Assembly (NCBI RefSeq): GCF_001541315.1 | Contig: NZ_LMVK01000001.1 | Coordinates: forward strand, 1 to 64,000 | Source of the DNA: Agrobacterium tumefaciens str. B6 | GTDB lineage: Bacteria; Pseudomonadota; Alphaproteobacteria; Rhizobiales; Rhizobiaceae | Length of the DNA: 64,000 bases | Reading direction: 5' to 3' | Shown here: positions 57,303 through 64,000 of the stretch, one piece after another | How positions within the stretch are numbered: position 1 is the first letter of the stretch | Layout: every line of letters begins with the position of its first letter | Position numbers and translations under genes: made by a program | Notes under the pieces: model-generated | Database searches by the model: none | What the model was told of the DNA's origin: nothing | Seen by the model: the letters and a program-made list of their open reading frames with translations, nothing else

Positions 57303-58286
57303 ATGAAAATACTGAAGACAGTCACCGGCCTTGCTGCCGCCGCTGCCGTTTCCCTTTTTGCGCTGTCCGCATCCGCTCAGAACTATCCAGAGCGCAACAT
57401 CACCATGGTCGTGCCCTTTGCAGCCGGCGGCCCGACGGATACGGTCGCGCGTCTTGTTGCTGAATCCATGTCCAAGGATCTCGGTCAGCAGATCATCGTC
57501 GAAAATGTCGGCGGCGCAGGCGGCACGCTGGGTGCTGGTCGTGTGGCATCGTCCGATCCGGACGGTTACACCGTCCTTCTCCACCATATCGGCATGGCCA
57601 CCAGCGCCACGCTCTACCGCAAGCTCGCCTATGACACGCTGAACGCCTTCGAATATGTTGGTCTCGTCACCGAAGTGCCGATGACGATCCTGTCGCGCAA
57701 GACCCTTGAGACGAAGGATCTGAAGGGTCTGATCGAATACGCCAAGGCGAACAAGGACAAGGTCACGGTTGCCAATGCCGGCATTGGCGCTGCCTCGCAT
57801 CTCTGCGGCATGCTGTTCATGAGCGCCATCGAGACGCCACTGGTCACCGTTCCCTATAAGGGGACTGGGCCGGCCATGACCGATCTGCTCGGCGGCCAGG
57901 TCGACATCATGTGCGACCAGACCACCAACACCACCAAGCAGATTCAGGGCGGAACCGTGAAAGCCTATGCCGTAACCACGGCCAAGCGGCTGGACGTGCT
58001 GCCTGACGTGCCGACGGTCGTCGAGGCGGGCCTGCCGAAGCTTGAGGTTGGCATCTGGCACGGCATCTATACGCCCAAGGGCACGCCGGCTGAAATCAAC
58101 GAAAAGCTCTCCAAGTCGCTGCAGGTCGCGCTGAAGGACAAGAATGTCGCGGCTCGTTTTGCAGAACTGGGCACCACGCCCTCTTCGGAAAGCGATGCGA
58201 CGCCGGCGGCACTCAAGGCCAAGCTCGAAAGCGAAATCGCCCGCTGGAAGCCGGTGATCGAAGCTGCCGGCCAATATGCCGACTGA
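57303..58286 (+). CDS. tctC: Tripartite tricarboxylate transporter, periplasmic binding protein TctC (Bug family)
   Basis: A 327-residue Bug-type binding protein. The signal peptide ends at LSASA-QNYPERN. The family segments VVPFAAGGPTDTVAR (ligand loop), VENVGGAGGTLGAGRVA, and VPYKGTGPAMTDLLGGQVD are present. ATG 57303 follows GGGAGG. It delivers a carboxylate to the TctAB membrane complex. The ligand (citrate, tricarballylate or other) cannot be told; the dctBD genes upstream suggest it is the inducer or related to it. Confidence 0.92.
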   Translation: MKILKTVTGLAAAAAVSLFALSASAQNYPERNITMVVPFAAGGPTDTVARLVAESMSKDLGQQIIVENVGGAGGTLGAGRVASSDPDGYTVLLHHIGMATSATLYRKLAYDTLNAFEYVGLVTEVPMTILSRKTLETKDLKGLIEYAKANKDKVTVANAGIGAASHLCGMLFMSAIETPLVTVPYKGTGPAMTDLLGGQVDIMCDQTTNTTKQIQGGTVKAYAVTTAKRLDVLPDVPTVVEAGLPKLEVGIWHGIYTPKGTPAEINEKLSKSLQVALKDKNVAARFAELGTTPSSESDATPAALKAKLESEIARWKPVIEAAGQYAD

Positions 58287-58383
58287 TGAACGCGGAAGGA
58301 CCGGCGGCATCGCCGCCGGTCGACCGTGATCATTTTAACAGGCGGACCGGTGTGATGCCGGCCGCGGTGGAGGGGCATCTTTC

Positions 58384-58845
58384 ATGAAGTCATTATTTAA
58401 TGACCCTGCCGAGGCAGTCTGCGGGGCAATTTTTATGGGACTTGGCGTCTTTTTCGCCTTGCAGTCCTATGGGCTGGAGATCGGAACCGCCTTTCGTATG
58501 GGGCCGGGCTATTTCCCGCTCGTTCTGGCAATTATCCTCATTCTGCTCGGTGGCATCATATTCCTCCGCTCAGCCCGCCCGGCCGGGGAAGGGATCGGAG
58601 CGATCGCATGGCGTGGCATATTCTTCATCCTGCCCGCGCCGATCTTCTTCGGTTTTACTGTCCGGGGTCTTGGTTTCGTGCCGGCGCTGTTTTTTAGCGC
58701 GCTCATCGCCTCGTTTGCCTCGCACAAGATGAGTCCGATCATGGCGATTATTCTTTCCGCAGCCATCACGGCCTTCTCCGTCGCTGTTTTCAATTACGGT
58801 CTCGGCCTGCCGTTCCAGCGCTTCGGCCCCTGGCTTAAATTTTGA
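58384..58845 (+). CDS. tctB: Tripartite tricarboxylate transporter, small membrane subunit TctB
   Basis: A 153-residue four-helix membrane protein of the TctB family. It starts with an amphipathic NDPAEAVCGAIFMGLGVFFALQ segment and includes FRMGPGYFPLVLAIILILLG, the conserved GPGYFP motif. It pairs with TctA, whose start lies nine bases after its stop. Confidence 0.93.
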   Translation: MKSLFNDPAEAVCGAIFMGLGVFFALQSYGLEIGTAFRMGPGYFPLVLAIILILLGGIIFLRSARPAGEGIGAIAWRGIFFILPAPIFFGFTVRGLGFVPALFFSALIASFASHKMSPIMAIILSAAITAFSVAVFNYGLGLPFQRFGPWLKF

Positions 58846-58854
58846 GGTGCTGCG

Positions 58855-60360
58855 ATGGATTTGCTTGATAATCTTGCTCTCGGTTTCGTCACCGCCTCAT
58901 CGCTGGCAAACCTGTTCTTCTGCCTGATCGGCGTGTTGCTCGGCACCCTGATCGGCGTGTTGCCCGGCATCGGCGCGACGGCGACCATTGCCATGCTGCT
59001 GCCCATCACCTTTCAGCTCGAGCCCGTCTCGTCGCTGATCATGCTCGCCGGCATTTATTATGGCGCGCAATATGGCGGTTCCACCACGGCCATCCTGATC
59101 AACATGCCCGGCGAATCCTCCTCTGCCGTCACCGCCATCGATGGTTATCAGATGGCGCGCAAGGGCAAGGCAGGGGCTGCTCTCGCCATTGCCGCCATCG
59201 GTTCGTTCTTTGCCGGCACGGTTTCCACCTTCCTCGTCGCGATCTTTGCGCCGCCTCTGACCGCAATTGCGCTGGAGTTTGGTGCGGCGGAATATTTCTC
59301 ACTGATGGTCGTCGGCCTCGTTTCGTCCATCGCCCTTGCCCATGGCTCCATCGTCAAGGCGCTGGCCATGGTCGTGCTTGGTCTGCTGCTCGGTCTGGTC
59401 GGCACGGATATCTACAGCGGTACGCCGCGCTTCACCCTTGGCATCCGCGAATATGCCGATGGTCTGAACTTCGTCGCCGTGGCTGTGGGTGTCTTCGGTA
59501 TCGCCGAAATCCTGCGCAACCTCGAAAACGAGCGCACCCGTTCGGTGCTGATCGCCAAGGTCAGCGGGCTGATGCCCACGCGGGAGGATTTCCGGAAAAT
59601 GGTCGGCCCGGTGCTACGCGGCACGGCCATCGGTTCCGCGCTCGGCATCCTGCCGGGCGGCGGCGCCATCCTCGCGGCCTTTGCGTCCTACACGGTGGAA
59701 AAACGCGTCTCCAAGAACCCGGAGGAATTCGGGCATGGCGCGGTGGCCGGTGTGGCCGGTCCGGAATCGGCCAATAATGCCGGCGCCCAGACCTCCTTCA
59801 TCCCGCTGCTCACGCTCGGCATCCCCGCCAATCCGGTGATGGCGCTGATGATTGGGGCGATGATCATTCAGGGGATCGTGCCGGGTCCAAACGTTGCAAT
59901 CGAGCAGCCGGCGCTGTTCTGGGGCATCATTGCCTCCATGTGGATCGGTAACCTGATGCTCGTTGTCCTGAACCTGCCCCTGATCGGGCTGTGGGTTAAG
60001 CTATTGACGGTGCCCTATTACGTGCTGTTCCCCATCATCATGGCTTTCTGCGCCATCGGGGTTTATAGCGTCAATTCCAACGTCTTTGATCTCTATGCCG
60101 TCGCCTTCTTCGGCTTCATCGGCTACGTGCTGGTGAAATTGCGCTGCGAGCCGGCGCCGCTGCTCCTCGGTTTCGTGCTTGGCCCGCTCCTGGAGGAAAA
60201 CCTGCGTCGCGCGATGATCCTGTCCCGCGGTGATCCAACCACCTTCGTCACCCGGCCGATCAGCGCCACACTGCTTTTCATCGCTTTGGCCGTGCTGATC
60301 GTCGTCTTCCTGCCAAGCGTGAAGAAGAAACGAGAAGAGGTTTTCGTAGAAGAAGACTAA
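58855..60360 (+). CDS. tctA: Tripartite tricarboxylate transporter, large membrane subunit TctA
   Basis: A 501-residue permease with about 12 hydrophobic segments. Family signatures [37 protein letters not shown] and [16 protein letters not shown] (the two halves of an internal repeat) are present. It catalyses ion-driven carboxylate uptake with TctB and TctC. It ends the operon before a strong terminator. A charged C-terminal tail ([13 protein letters not shown]) is cytoplasmic. Confidence 0.95.
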   Translation: MDLLDNLALGFVTASSLANLFFCLIGVLLGTLIGVLPGIGATATIAMLLPITFQLEPVSSLIMLAGIYYGAQYGGSTTAILINMPGESSSAVTAIDGYQMARKGKAGAALAIAAIGSFFAGTVSTFLVAIFAPPLTAIALEFGAAEYFSLMVVGLVSSIALAHGSIVKALAMVVLGLLLGLVGTDIYSGTPRFTLGIREYADGLNFVAVAVGVFGIAEILRNLENERTRSVLIAKVSGLMPTREDFRKMVGPVLRGTAIGSALGILPGGGAILAAFASYTVEKRVSKNPEEFGHGAVAGVAGPESANNAGAQTSFIPLLTLGIPANPVMALMIGAMIIQGIVPGPNVAIEQPALFWGIIASMWIGNLMLVVLNLPLIGLWVKLLTVPYYVLFPIIMAFCAIGVYSVNSNVFDLYAVAFFGFIGYVLVKLRCEPAPLLLGFVLGPLLEENLRRAMILSRGDPTTFVTRPISATLLFIALAVLIVVFLPSVKKKREEVFVEED

Positions 60361-60380
60361 GCAATATCAAACTTCCCGAC

Positions 60381-60409
60381 GCCGGCGATGGAAACATCGC
60401 CGGCTTTTT
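60381..60409 (+). terminator. Intrinsic terminator of tctCBA
   Basis: GCCGGCGATG (60381-60390) pairs with CATCGCCGGC (60395-60404) around GAAA, then TTTTT. Confidence 0.95.
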
Positions 60410-60508
60410 CCGTTTCCGGATCACCATGACGAATTCGCTTCACGAAAGCGACATATGGTTGACTCGCAAGCTTTTAGGCCCAAGGAAGGGCTGGAAAGAG
60501 AGGTCGAT

Positions 60509-60721
60509 ATGACGTCGGAAACCGAAAAACGGATCATCGCGCTCGAGGAGACGGTCGCGCATCAGGTGAAGGTGATAGAGGAACTGTCCGACCAGCTGGC
60601 GGAACAGTGGAAGGTGGTGGAGCAGACCCGCGCCAAGCTCGACCGCTTGACGGAGAGGTTCCTTAGCCTTGAGGAGCAATCGCTGGACGCGCCTGCGATC
60701 ACCCGGCCGCCGCATTATTGA
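60509..60721 (+). CDS. slyX: SlyX family protein
   Basis: A 70-residue coiled-coil protein: RIIALEETVAHQVKVIEELSDQLAEQW then VVEQTRAKLDRLTERFLSLEE with heptad spacing, and the conserved C-terminal PPHY. ATG 60509 follows AGAGAGG; 18 codons upstream are open but precede the SD. SlyX has no proven biochemical role. It is followed 13 bases later by the DUF924 gene. Confidence 0.85.
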   Translation: MTSETEKRIIALEETVAHQVKVIEELSDQLAEQWKVVEQTRAKLDRLTERFLSLEEQSLDAPAITRPPHY

Positions 60722-60734
60722 CAGGGAAGAGCAG

Positions 60735-61286
60735 ATGAAAAACGACACAGCCGCGCTTGCCGCCGATATCGTCGATTTCTGGAAGAAGGCCGGGCCGGAC
60801 AAGTGGTTCGACAAGGATGCCGCCTTCGACAGTCATTTCCACGACCGTTTCCGCGATACCCATTTCGCGGCAGCACGGCGCGAACTGGATGACTGGCTGG
60901 AGGGTGCGGAAAGCAGCCTTGCGCTGATGCTTCTGCTGGATCAGTTTCCGCGCAATTGTTTTCGTGGCACCGCCCACATGTATGCCACAGACCCCCTGGT
61001 GCGGCTTTTCGCCGACGAGGCCATTCGCCGTGGCCATGATCAGGCCGTGAGCGAGGATTTGCGCGTCTTCTTCTACCTGCCCTTTTCCCATGCGGAGGAT
61101 ATCGCCGCCCAGCGGCGTGCCTGCGACCTGAACCAGCCGCTTGGCGGGCTTTATCTTCATCATGCCGAAGAGCATCGGGATATCGTCGAACGTTTCGGCC
61201 GCTTTCCGCATCGCAACGACATATTGCTGCGGGAAACGACGCCGGAGGAACGGCAATATCTGGAAGAAGGCGGCTTTTCCGGCTGA
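60735..61286 (+). CDS. DUF924 family protein
   Basis: A 183-residue soluble protein of the DUF924 family. ADIVDFWKKAGPDKWFDKDAAFD is the usual start; LLDQFPRNCFRGTAHMYATD is the signature; FFYLPFSHAEDIAAQRRA and FPHRNDILLRETTPEE complete the pattern. The fold is all-helical and TPR-like; function is unknown. It probably shares an mRNA with slyX. Confidence 0.87.
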   Translation: MKNDTAALAADIVDFWKKAGPDKWFDKDAAFDSHFHDRFRDTHFAAARRELDDWLEGAESSLALMLLLDQFPRNCFRGTAHMYATDPLVRLFADEAIRRGHDQAVSEDLRVFFYLPFSHAEDIAAQRRACDLNQPLGGLYLHHAEEHRDIVERFGRFPHRNDILLRETTPEERQYLEEGGFSG

Positions 61287-61290
61287 GCCC

Positions 61291-61331
61291 AAAAACGAAA
61301 ACGCCGCCAGTCCCAAGGGAATGGCGGCGTT
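61291..61331 (-). terminator. Intrinsic terminator of dnaKJ
   Basis: On the minus strand AACGCCGCCA (61331-61322) pairs with TGGCGGCGTT (61309-61300), followed by TTCGTTTTTG. It lies 25 bases past the dnaJ stop. Confidence 0.82.
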
Positions 61332-61355
61332 CTAAAAGCTTGGGACCGGCGGCAA

Positions 61356-62492
61356 TCAGCCGTCGAAGAATTCCTTCATCCTGGCAAAGAAGCCCGTCGA
61401 TTCCGGATTGTTCTCCTTCGACGAGAGCTGCTCGAACTCCTGCAACAACTCGCGCTGGCGCTTGCTGAGCTTCTGCGGGGTTTCGATCTGAATCTGGATA
61501 TAGAGATCGCCCGTCTGCGCAGAACGCAATACCGGCATGCCCTTACCCTTCAGACGGAACTGCTTGCCCGGCTGGGTGCCTTCCGGAACCGTGACGCGTG
61601 ACTTGGTGCCGTCGAGTGTCGTGACATCGAAGGTGCCGCCAAGCGCTGCCGTCGTCATGGAGATCGGTACGGTGCAATAAAGATCGGCACCGTCGCGCTG
61701 GAAGAACTCATGCGGACGCACGGACAGGAAGATATAGAGATCGCCCGCCGGACCGCCGCGCATGCCGGCCTCGCCTTCGCCCTGCAGGCGAATGCGGGTG
61801 CCGTCTTCGATACCCGAGGGAATGTTGACCGAGAGCGAGCGCTCTTCCGTTACACGGCCCTGACCATGGCACTTGCCGCACGGATCGGAGATCGTCTGCC
61901 CGCGGCCATGGCAGGTGGGGCAGGTGCGTTCCACCGAGAAGAAGCCCTGTGCTGCGCGCACGCGGCCGGAACCCTGACAGGTAGCGCAGGTCTTCGGCTG
62001 TGTACCTGGTTTGGCGCCAGAGCCCGAACAGACATCACAGGTGATCGAGGTAGGAACCCTGATCTGCGCCGTCTTGCCGGTGAAGGCTTCTTCCAGCGTG
62101 ATTTCCATGTTGTAGCGAAGATCGGCGCCGCGTTCGCGCCCGCCGGAAGAGCGGCGCGCACGGCCACCACCCATCATCTCGCCGAAGATGTCCTCGAAGA
62201 TGTCGGAGAAGCCGCCATTGGCGAAACCGCCGCCGCCAAAGCCGCCACCGCCGCCCATGCCGCCATTTTCAAATGCGGCGTGGCCGAAACGGTCATAGGC
62301 CGCGCGCTTCTGCGGGTCCTTCAGCGTTTCGTAGGCTTCGTTGATTTCCTTGAATTTCTGCTCGGATTCGGCGTTATCCGGGTTCTTGTCCGGATGGTAT
62401 TTCATCGCGAGTTTGCGGAAGGCGCTTTTCAGCTCTTTTTCGTCCGCGGTCTTGCTGACGCCGAGTGTTTCGTAAAAGTCTGCTTTCGCCAT
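61356..62492 (-). CDS. dnaJ: Chaperone protein DnaJ
   Basis: A 378-residue type I Hsp40. The J domain has HPD at residues 33-35 ([10 protein letters not shown]). A Gly/Phe-rich region follows ([16 protein letters not shown]), then four CxxCxGxG zinc repeats ([32 protein letters not shown]). C-terminal substrate-binding domains complete it. ATG 62492 is chosen because it begins [12 protein letters not shown]; the open frame upstream is leader. It is cotranscribed with dnaK. Confidence 0.97.
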   Translation of the reverse strand: MAKADFYETLGVSKTADEKELKSAFRKLAMKYHPDKNPDNAESEQKFKEINEAYETLKDPQKRAAYDRFGHAAFENGGMGGGGGFGGGGFANGGFSDIFEDIFGEMMGGGRARRSSGGRERGADLRYNMEITLEEAFTGKTAQIRVPTSITCDVCSGSGAKPGTQPKTCATCQGSGRVRAAQGFFSVERTCPTCHGRGQTISDPCGKCHGQGRVTEERSLSVNIPSGIEDGTRIRLQGEGEAGMRGGPAGDLYIFLSVRPHEFFQRDGADLYCTVPISMTTAALGGTFDVTTLDGTKSRVTVPEGTQPGKQFRLKGKGMPVLRSAQTGDLYIQIQIETPQKLSKRQRELLQEFEQLSSKENNPESTGFFARMKEFFDG

Positions 62493-62519
62493 TAAGTTAA
62501 CAAGCCCCGCAAATGGATT

Positions 62520-62542
62520 TCCGGCTGCACTCGGCAGCCGGA
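62520..62542 (-). other. Stable hairpin in the dnaK-dnaJ gap
   Basis: TCCGGCTGC (62520-62528) and GCAGCCGGA (62534-62542) pair perfectly over nine bases with a five-base loop, 27 bases before the dnaJ start on the minus strand. No T tract follows, so it is more likely an RNA processing or stability element setting the DnaK:DnaJ ratio than a terminator. Confidence 0.6.
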
Positions 62543-62581
62543 TGTCTTGCATATGTTGTCAGGAGACGGGAAGTCACGCGA

Positions 62582-64000
62582 TTATGCGGACTTCTTGTCG
62601 TCCTTGATTTCTTCATAGTCGGCGTCGACGACGTCGTCCTTGCCGCCTTCAGAAGCATCACCGGCCTCGGCCTGCTGCGCTTCGTAAATGGCCTGACCAA
62701 GCTTCATGGAAACTTCCATGAGGGTCTGGGTCTTCGCCTGAATGTCGTCTGCGTCCGGCTCAGCGGCTTCGACAGCGGTCTTCAGGGCGGCTATGGCGTC
62801 TTCGATTGCCTTGCGGTCGGTCTCGGAAACCTTGTCACCATATTCCTTCACCGACTTCTCGGTGGAGTGAACGAGGCTTTCGGCCTGGTTCTTGGCTTCG
62901 ACACCTGCACGACGCTTCTTGTCGGCTTCCGCATTGGCTTCGGCGTCCTTGACCATCTTTTCGATGTCGGCGTCGGAAAGACCGCCGGAGGCCTGGATAC
63001 GGATCTGCTGTTCCTTGCCGGTACCCTTGTCTTTTGCCGAGACCTGCACGATGCCGTTGGCGTCGATATCGAAGGTGACTTCGATCTGCGGAACGCCGCG
63101 CGGCGACGGCGGCAGGCCGACGAGGTCGAACTGGCCGAGCAGCTTGTTGTCCTGGGCCATTTCGCGCTCGCCCTGCGAAACGCGGATGGTCACGGCCGAC
63201 TGGTTGTCTTCGGCGGTCGAGAAGGTCTGGCTCTTCTTGGTCGGGATCGTCGTGTTGCGATCGATCAGACGGGTGAAGACGCCACCCAGCGTTTCGATGC
63301 CGAGCGACAGCGGGGTCACGTCGAGCAGCAGAACGTCCTTGACGTCGCCCTGCAGAACGCCGGCCTGGATGGCGGCGCCCATGGCAACCACTTCATCCGG
63401 GTTCACGCCCTTGTGCGGCTCCTTGCCGAACAGCTGCTTAACGACTTCCTGCACCTTCGGCATGCGGCTCATGCCACCGACGAGAACGACTTCATCGATC
63501 TCGGAAGCGGAAACGCCGGCATCCTTGAGCGCTGCCTTGCAAGGCGCAACGGTGCGCTGCACGAGGTCATCGACCAGGCTTTCGAACTTGGCGCGGGTCA
63601 GCTTCAGCGTCAGGTGCTTCGGGCCGGAAGCATCAGCCGTGATGAACGGCAGGTTGATTTCGGTCTGCTGCGAGGACGACAGTTCGATCTTCGCCTTTTC
63701 GGCAGCTTCCTTGAGGCGCTGCAGGGCAAGCTTGTCGTTCTTCAGGTCGATGCCCTGATCCTTCTTGAACTCGCCGGCCAGATATTCGACGAGACGCATG
63801 TCGAAGTCTTCACCGCCAAGGAAGGTATCACCATTGGTGGACTTCACTTCGAAAACGCCGTCGCCGATTTCCAGAACGGAAATATCGAAGGTGCCGCCGC
63901 CAAGGTCGTAAACGGCGATGGTCTTGCCGTCCTTCTTGTCGAGGCCGTAAGCAAGCGCTGCCGCGGTCGGCTCGTTGATGATGCGCAGAACATCCAGACC
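62582..64000 (-). CDS. dnaK: Chaperone protein DnaK, 5' end beyond the window
   Basis: The C-terminal 472 residues of Hsp70. The reading frame is open to the window edge, where it reads [39 protein letters not shown] (phosphate-binding loop 2) follows. Then come [21 protein letters not shown], the linker [19 protein letters not shown], the substrate-binding domain, and a helical lid ending in an acidic [18 protein letters not shown]. The gene continues past 64000; its RpoH-type promoter is not visible. Confidence 0.97.
   Translation of the reverse strand, partial: GLDVLRIINEPTAAALAYGLDKKDGKTIAVYDLGGGTFDISVLEIGDGVFEVKSTNGDTFLGGEDFDMRLVEYLAGEFKKDQGIDLKNDKLALQRLKEAAEKAKIELSSSQQTEINLPFITADASGPKHLTLKLTRAKFESLVDDLVQRTVAPCKAALKDAGVSASEIDEVVLVGGMSRMPKVQEVVKQLFGKEPHKGVNPDEVVAMGAAIQAGVLQGDVKDVLLLDVTPLSLGIETLGGVFTRLIDRNTTIPTKKSQTFSTAEDNQSAVTIRVSQGEREMAQDNKLLGQFDLVGLPPSPRGVPQIEVTFDIDANGIVQVSAKDKGTGKEQQIRIQASGGLSDADIEKMVKDAEANAEADKKRRAGVEAKNQAESLVHSTEKSVKEYGDKVSETDRKAIEDAIAALKTAVEAAEPDADDIQAKTQTLMEVSMKLGQAIYEAQQAEAGDASEGGKDDVVDADYEEIKDDKKSA

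Noticed and set aside
60455-60508. Longer SlyX start at 60455
   Set aside because: The added 18 residues lie before the AGAGAGG ribosome-binding site and are not part of the family.

Overview
This 64 kb window looks like a core stretch of a Rhizobiales main chromosome, most probably Agrobacterium (A. tumefaciens/fabrum complex). The call rests on recalled gene order and protein similarity, not on a search. Pointers are the frcR/frcBCAK fructose cluster, the rrn end with tRNA-fMet, the rimP-nusA-ylxR-infB-rbfA-truB-rpsO-pnp block, ffs-dnaX-ybaB-recR, polA beside a marR gene, and dnaK-dnaJ at the right edge. Base composition and coding style look uniform. I saw no transposase, phage, CRISPR or toxin/defence genes.

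Layout. 1-271: 3' end of a 5S rRNA gene, tRNA-fMet and a terminator. 442-7545: recQ, then a ROK regulator divergent from a fructose ABC uptake operon with its kinase (frcBCAK). 7546-12011: the class Ib ribonucleotide reductase operon nrdHIEF behind a heavily built leader (paired NrdR-like boxes on the promoter, an adenosylcobalamin riboswitch, and a Fur/Mur-like palindrome). 12042-21654: mixed housekeeping genes (esterase-like lipoprotein, recF, moeB, acetyltransferase, 2-hydroxyacid dehydrogenase, SH3 protein, adenosine kinase, AEC transporter, rsmC). 21730-31858: the minus-strand translation/RNA-turnover block. 32146-43636: an MFS protein, lytic transglycosylase, recR, dnaX, 4.5S RNA, HIT/nudC, pheA, kdsB, cytochrome c, sugar transferase. 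43927-50312: class A PBP, ybaK, cold-shock gene, dipeptidase, marR and several small RNA loci. 50322-60360: polA, rpmF, then a DctB/DctD-type two-component pair directly upstream of a tripartite tricarboxylate transporter (tctCBA). 60509-64000: slyX, DUF924, dnaJ, and dnaK cut by the window end.

The protein genes are mostly conventional; the less ordinary signal lies between genes. I find four likely trans-acting small RNAs: (i) an alpha-r14/CcsR-like RNA with three hairpin loops each carrying CCTCCTCCC (about 46947-47065); (ii) a minus-strand RNA between marR and polA with C-rich loops, an intrinsic terminator and an RpoH-like promoter (50003-50150), matching what I recall of the alpha-r7/RcsR1 locus; (iii, iv) two loci 28 kb apart that share the 16-mer CCACGGATGTACTGGC in a hairpin loop just before a terminator (about 19340-19480 and 47740-47862), the second preceded by a full CtrA-type box. 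Other second-look items are the layered nrd leader, two 18-bp palindromes 32 bp apart between dctD and tctC, and the GAFPGA variant in DctD.
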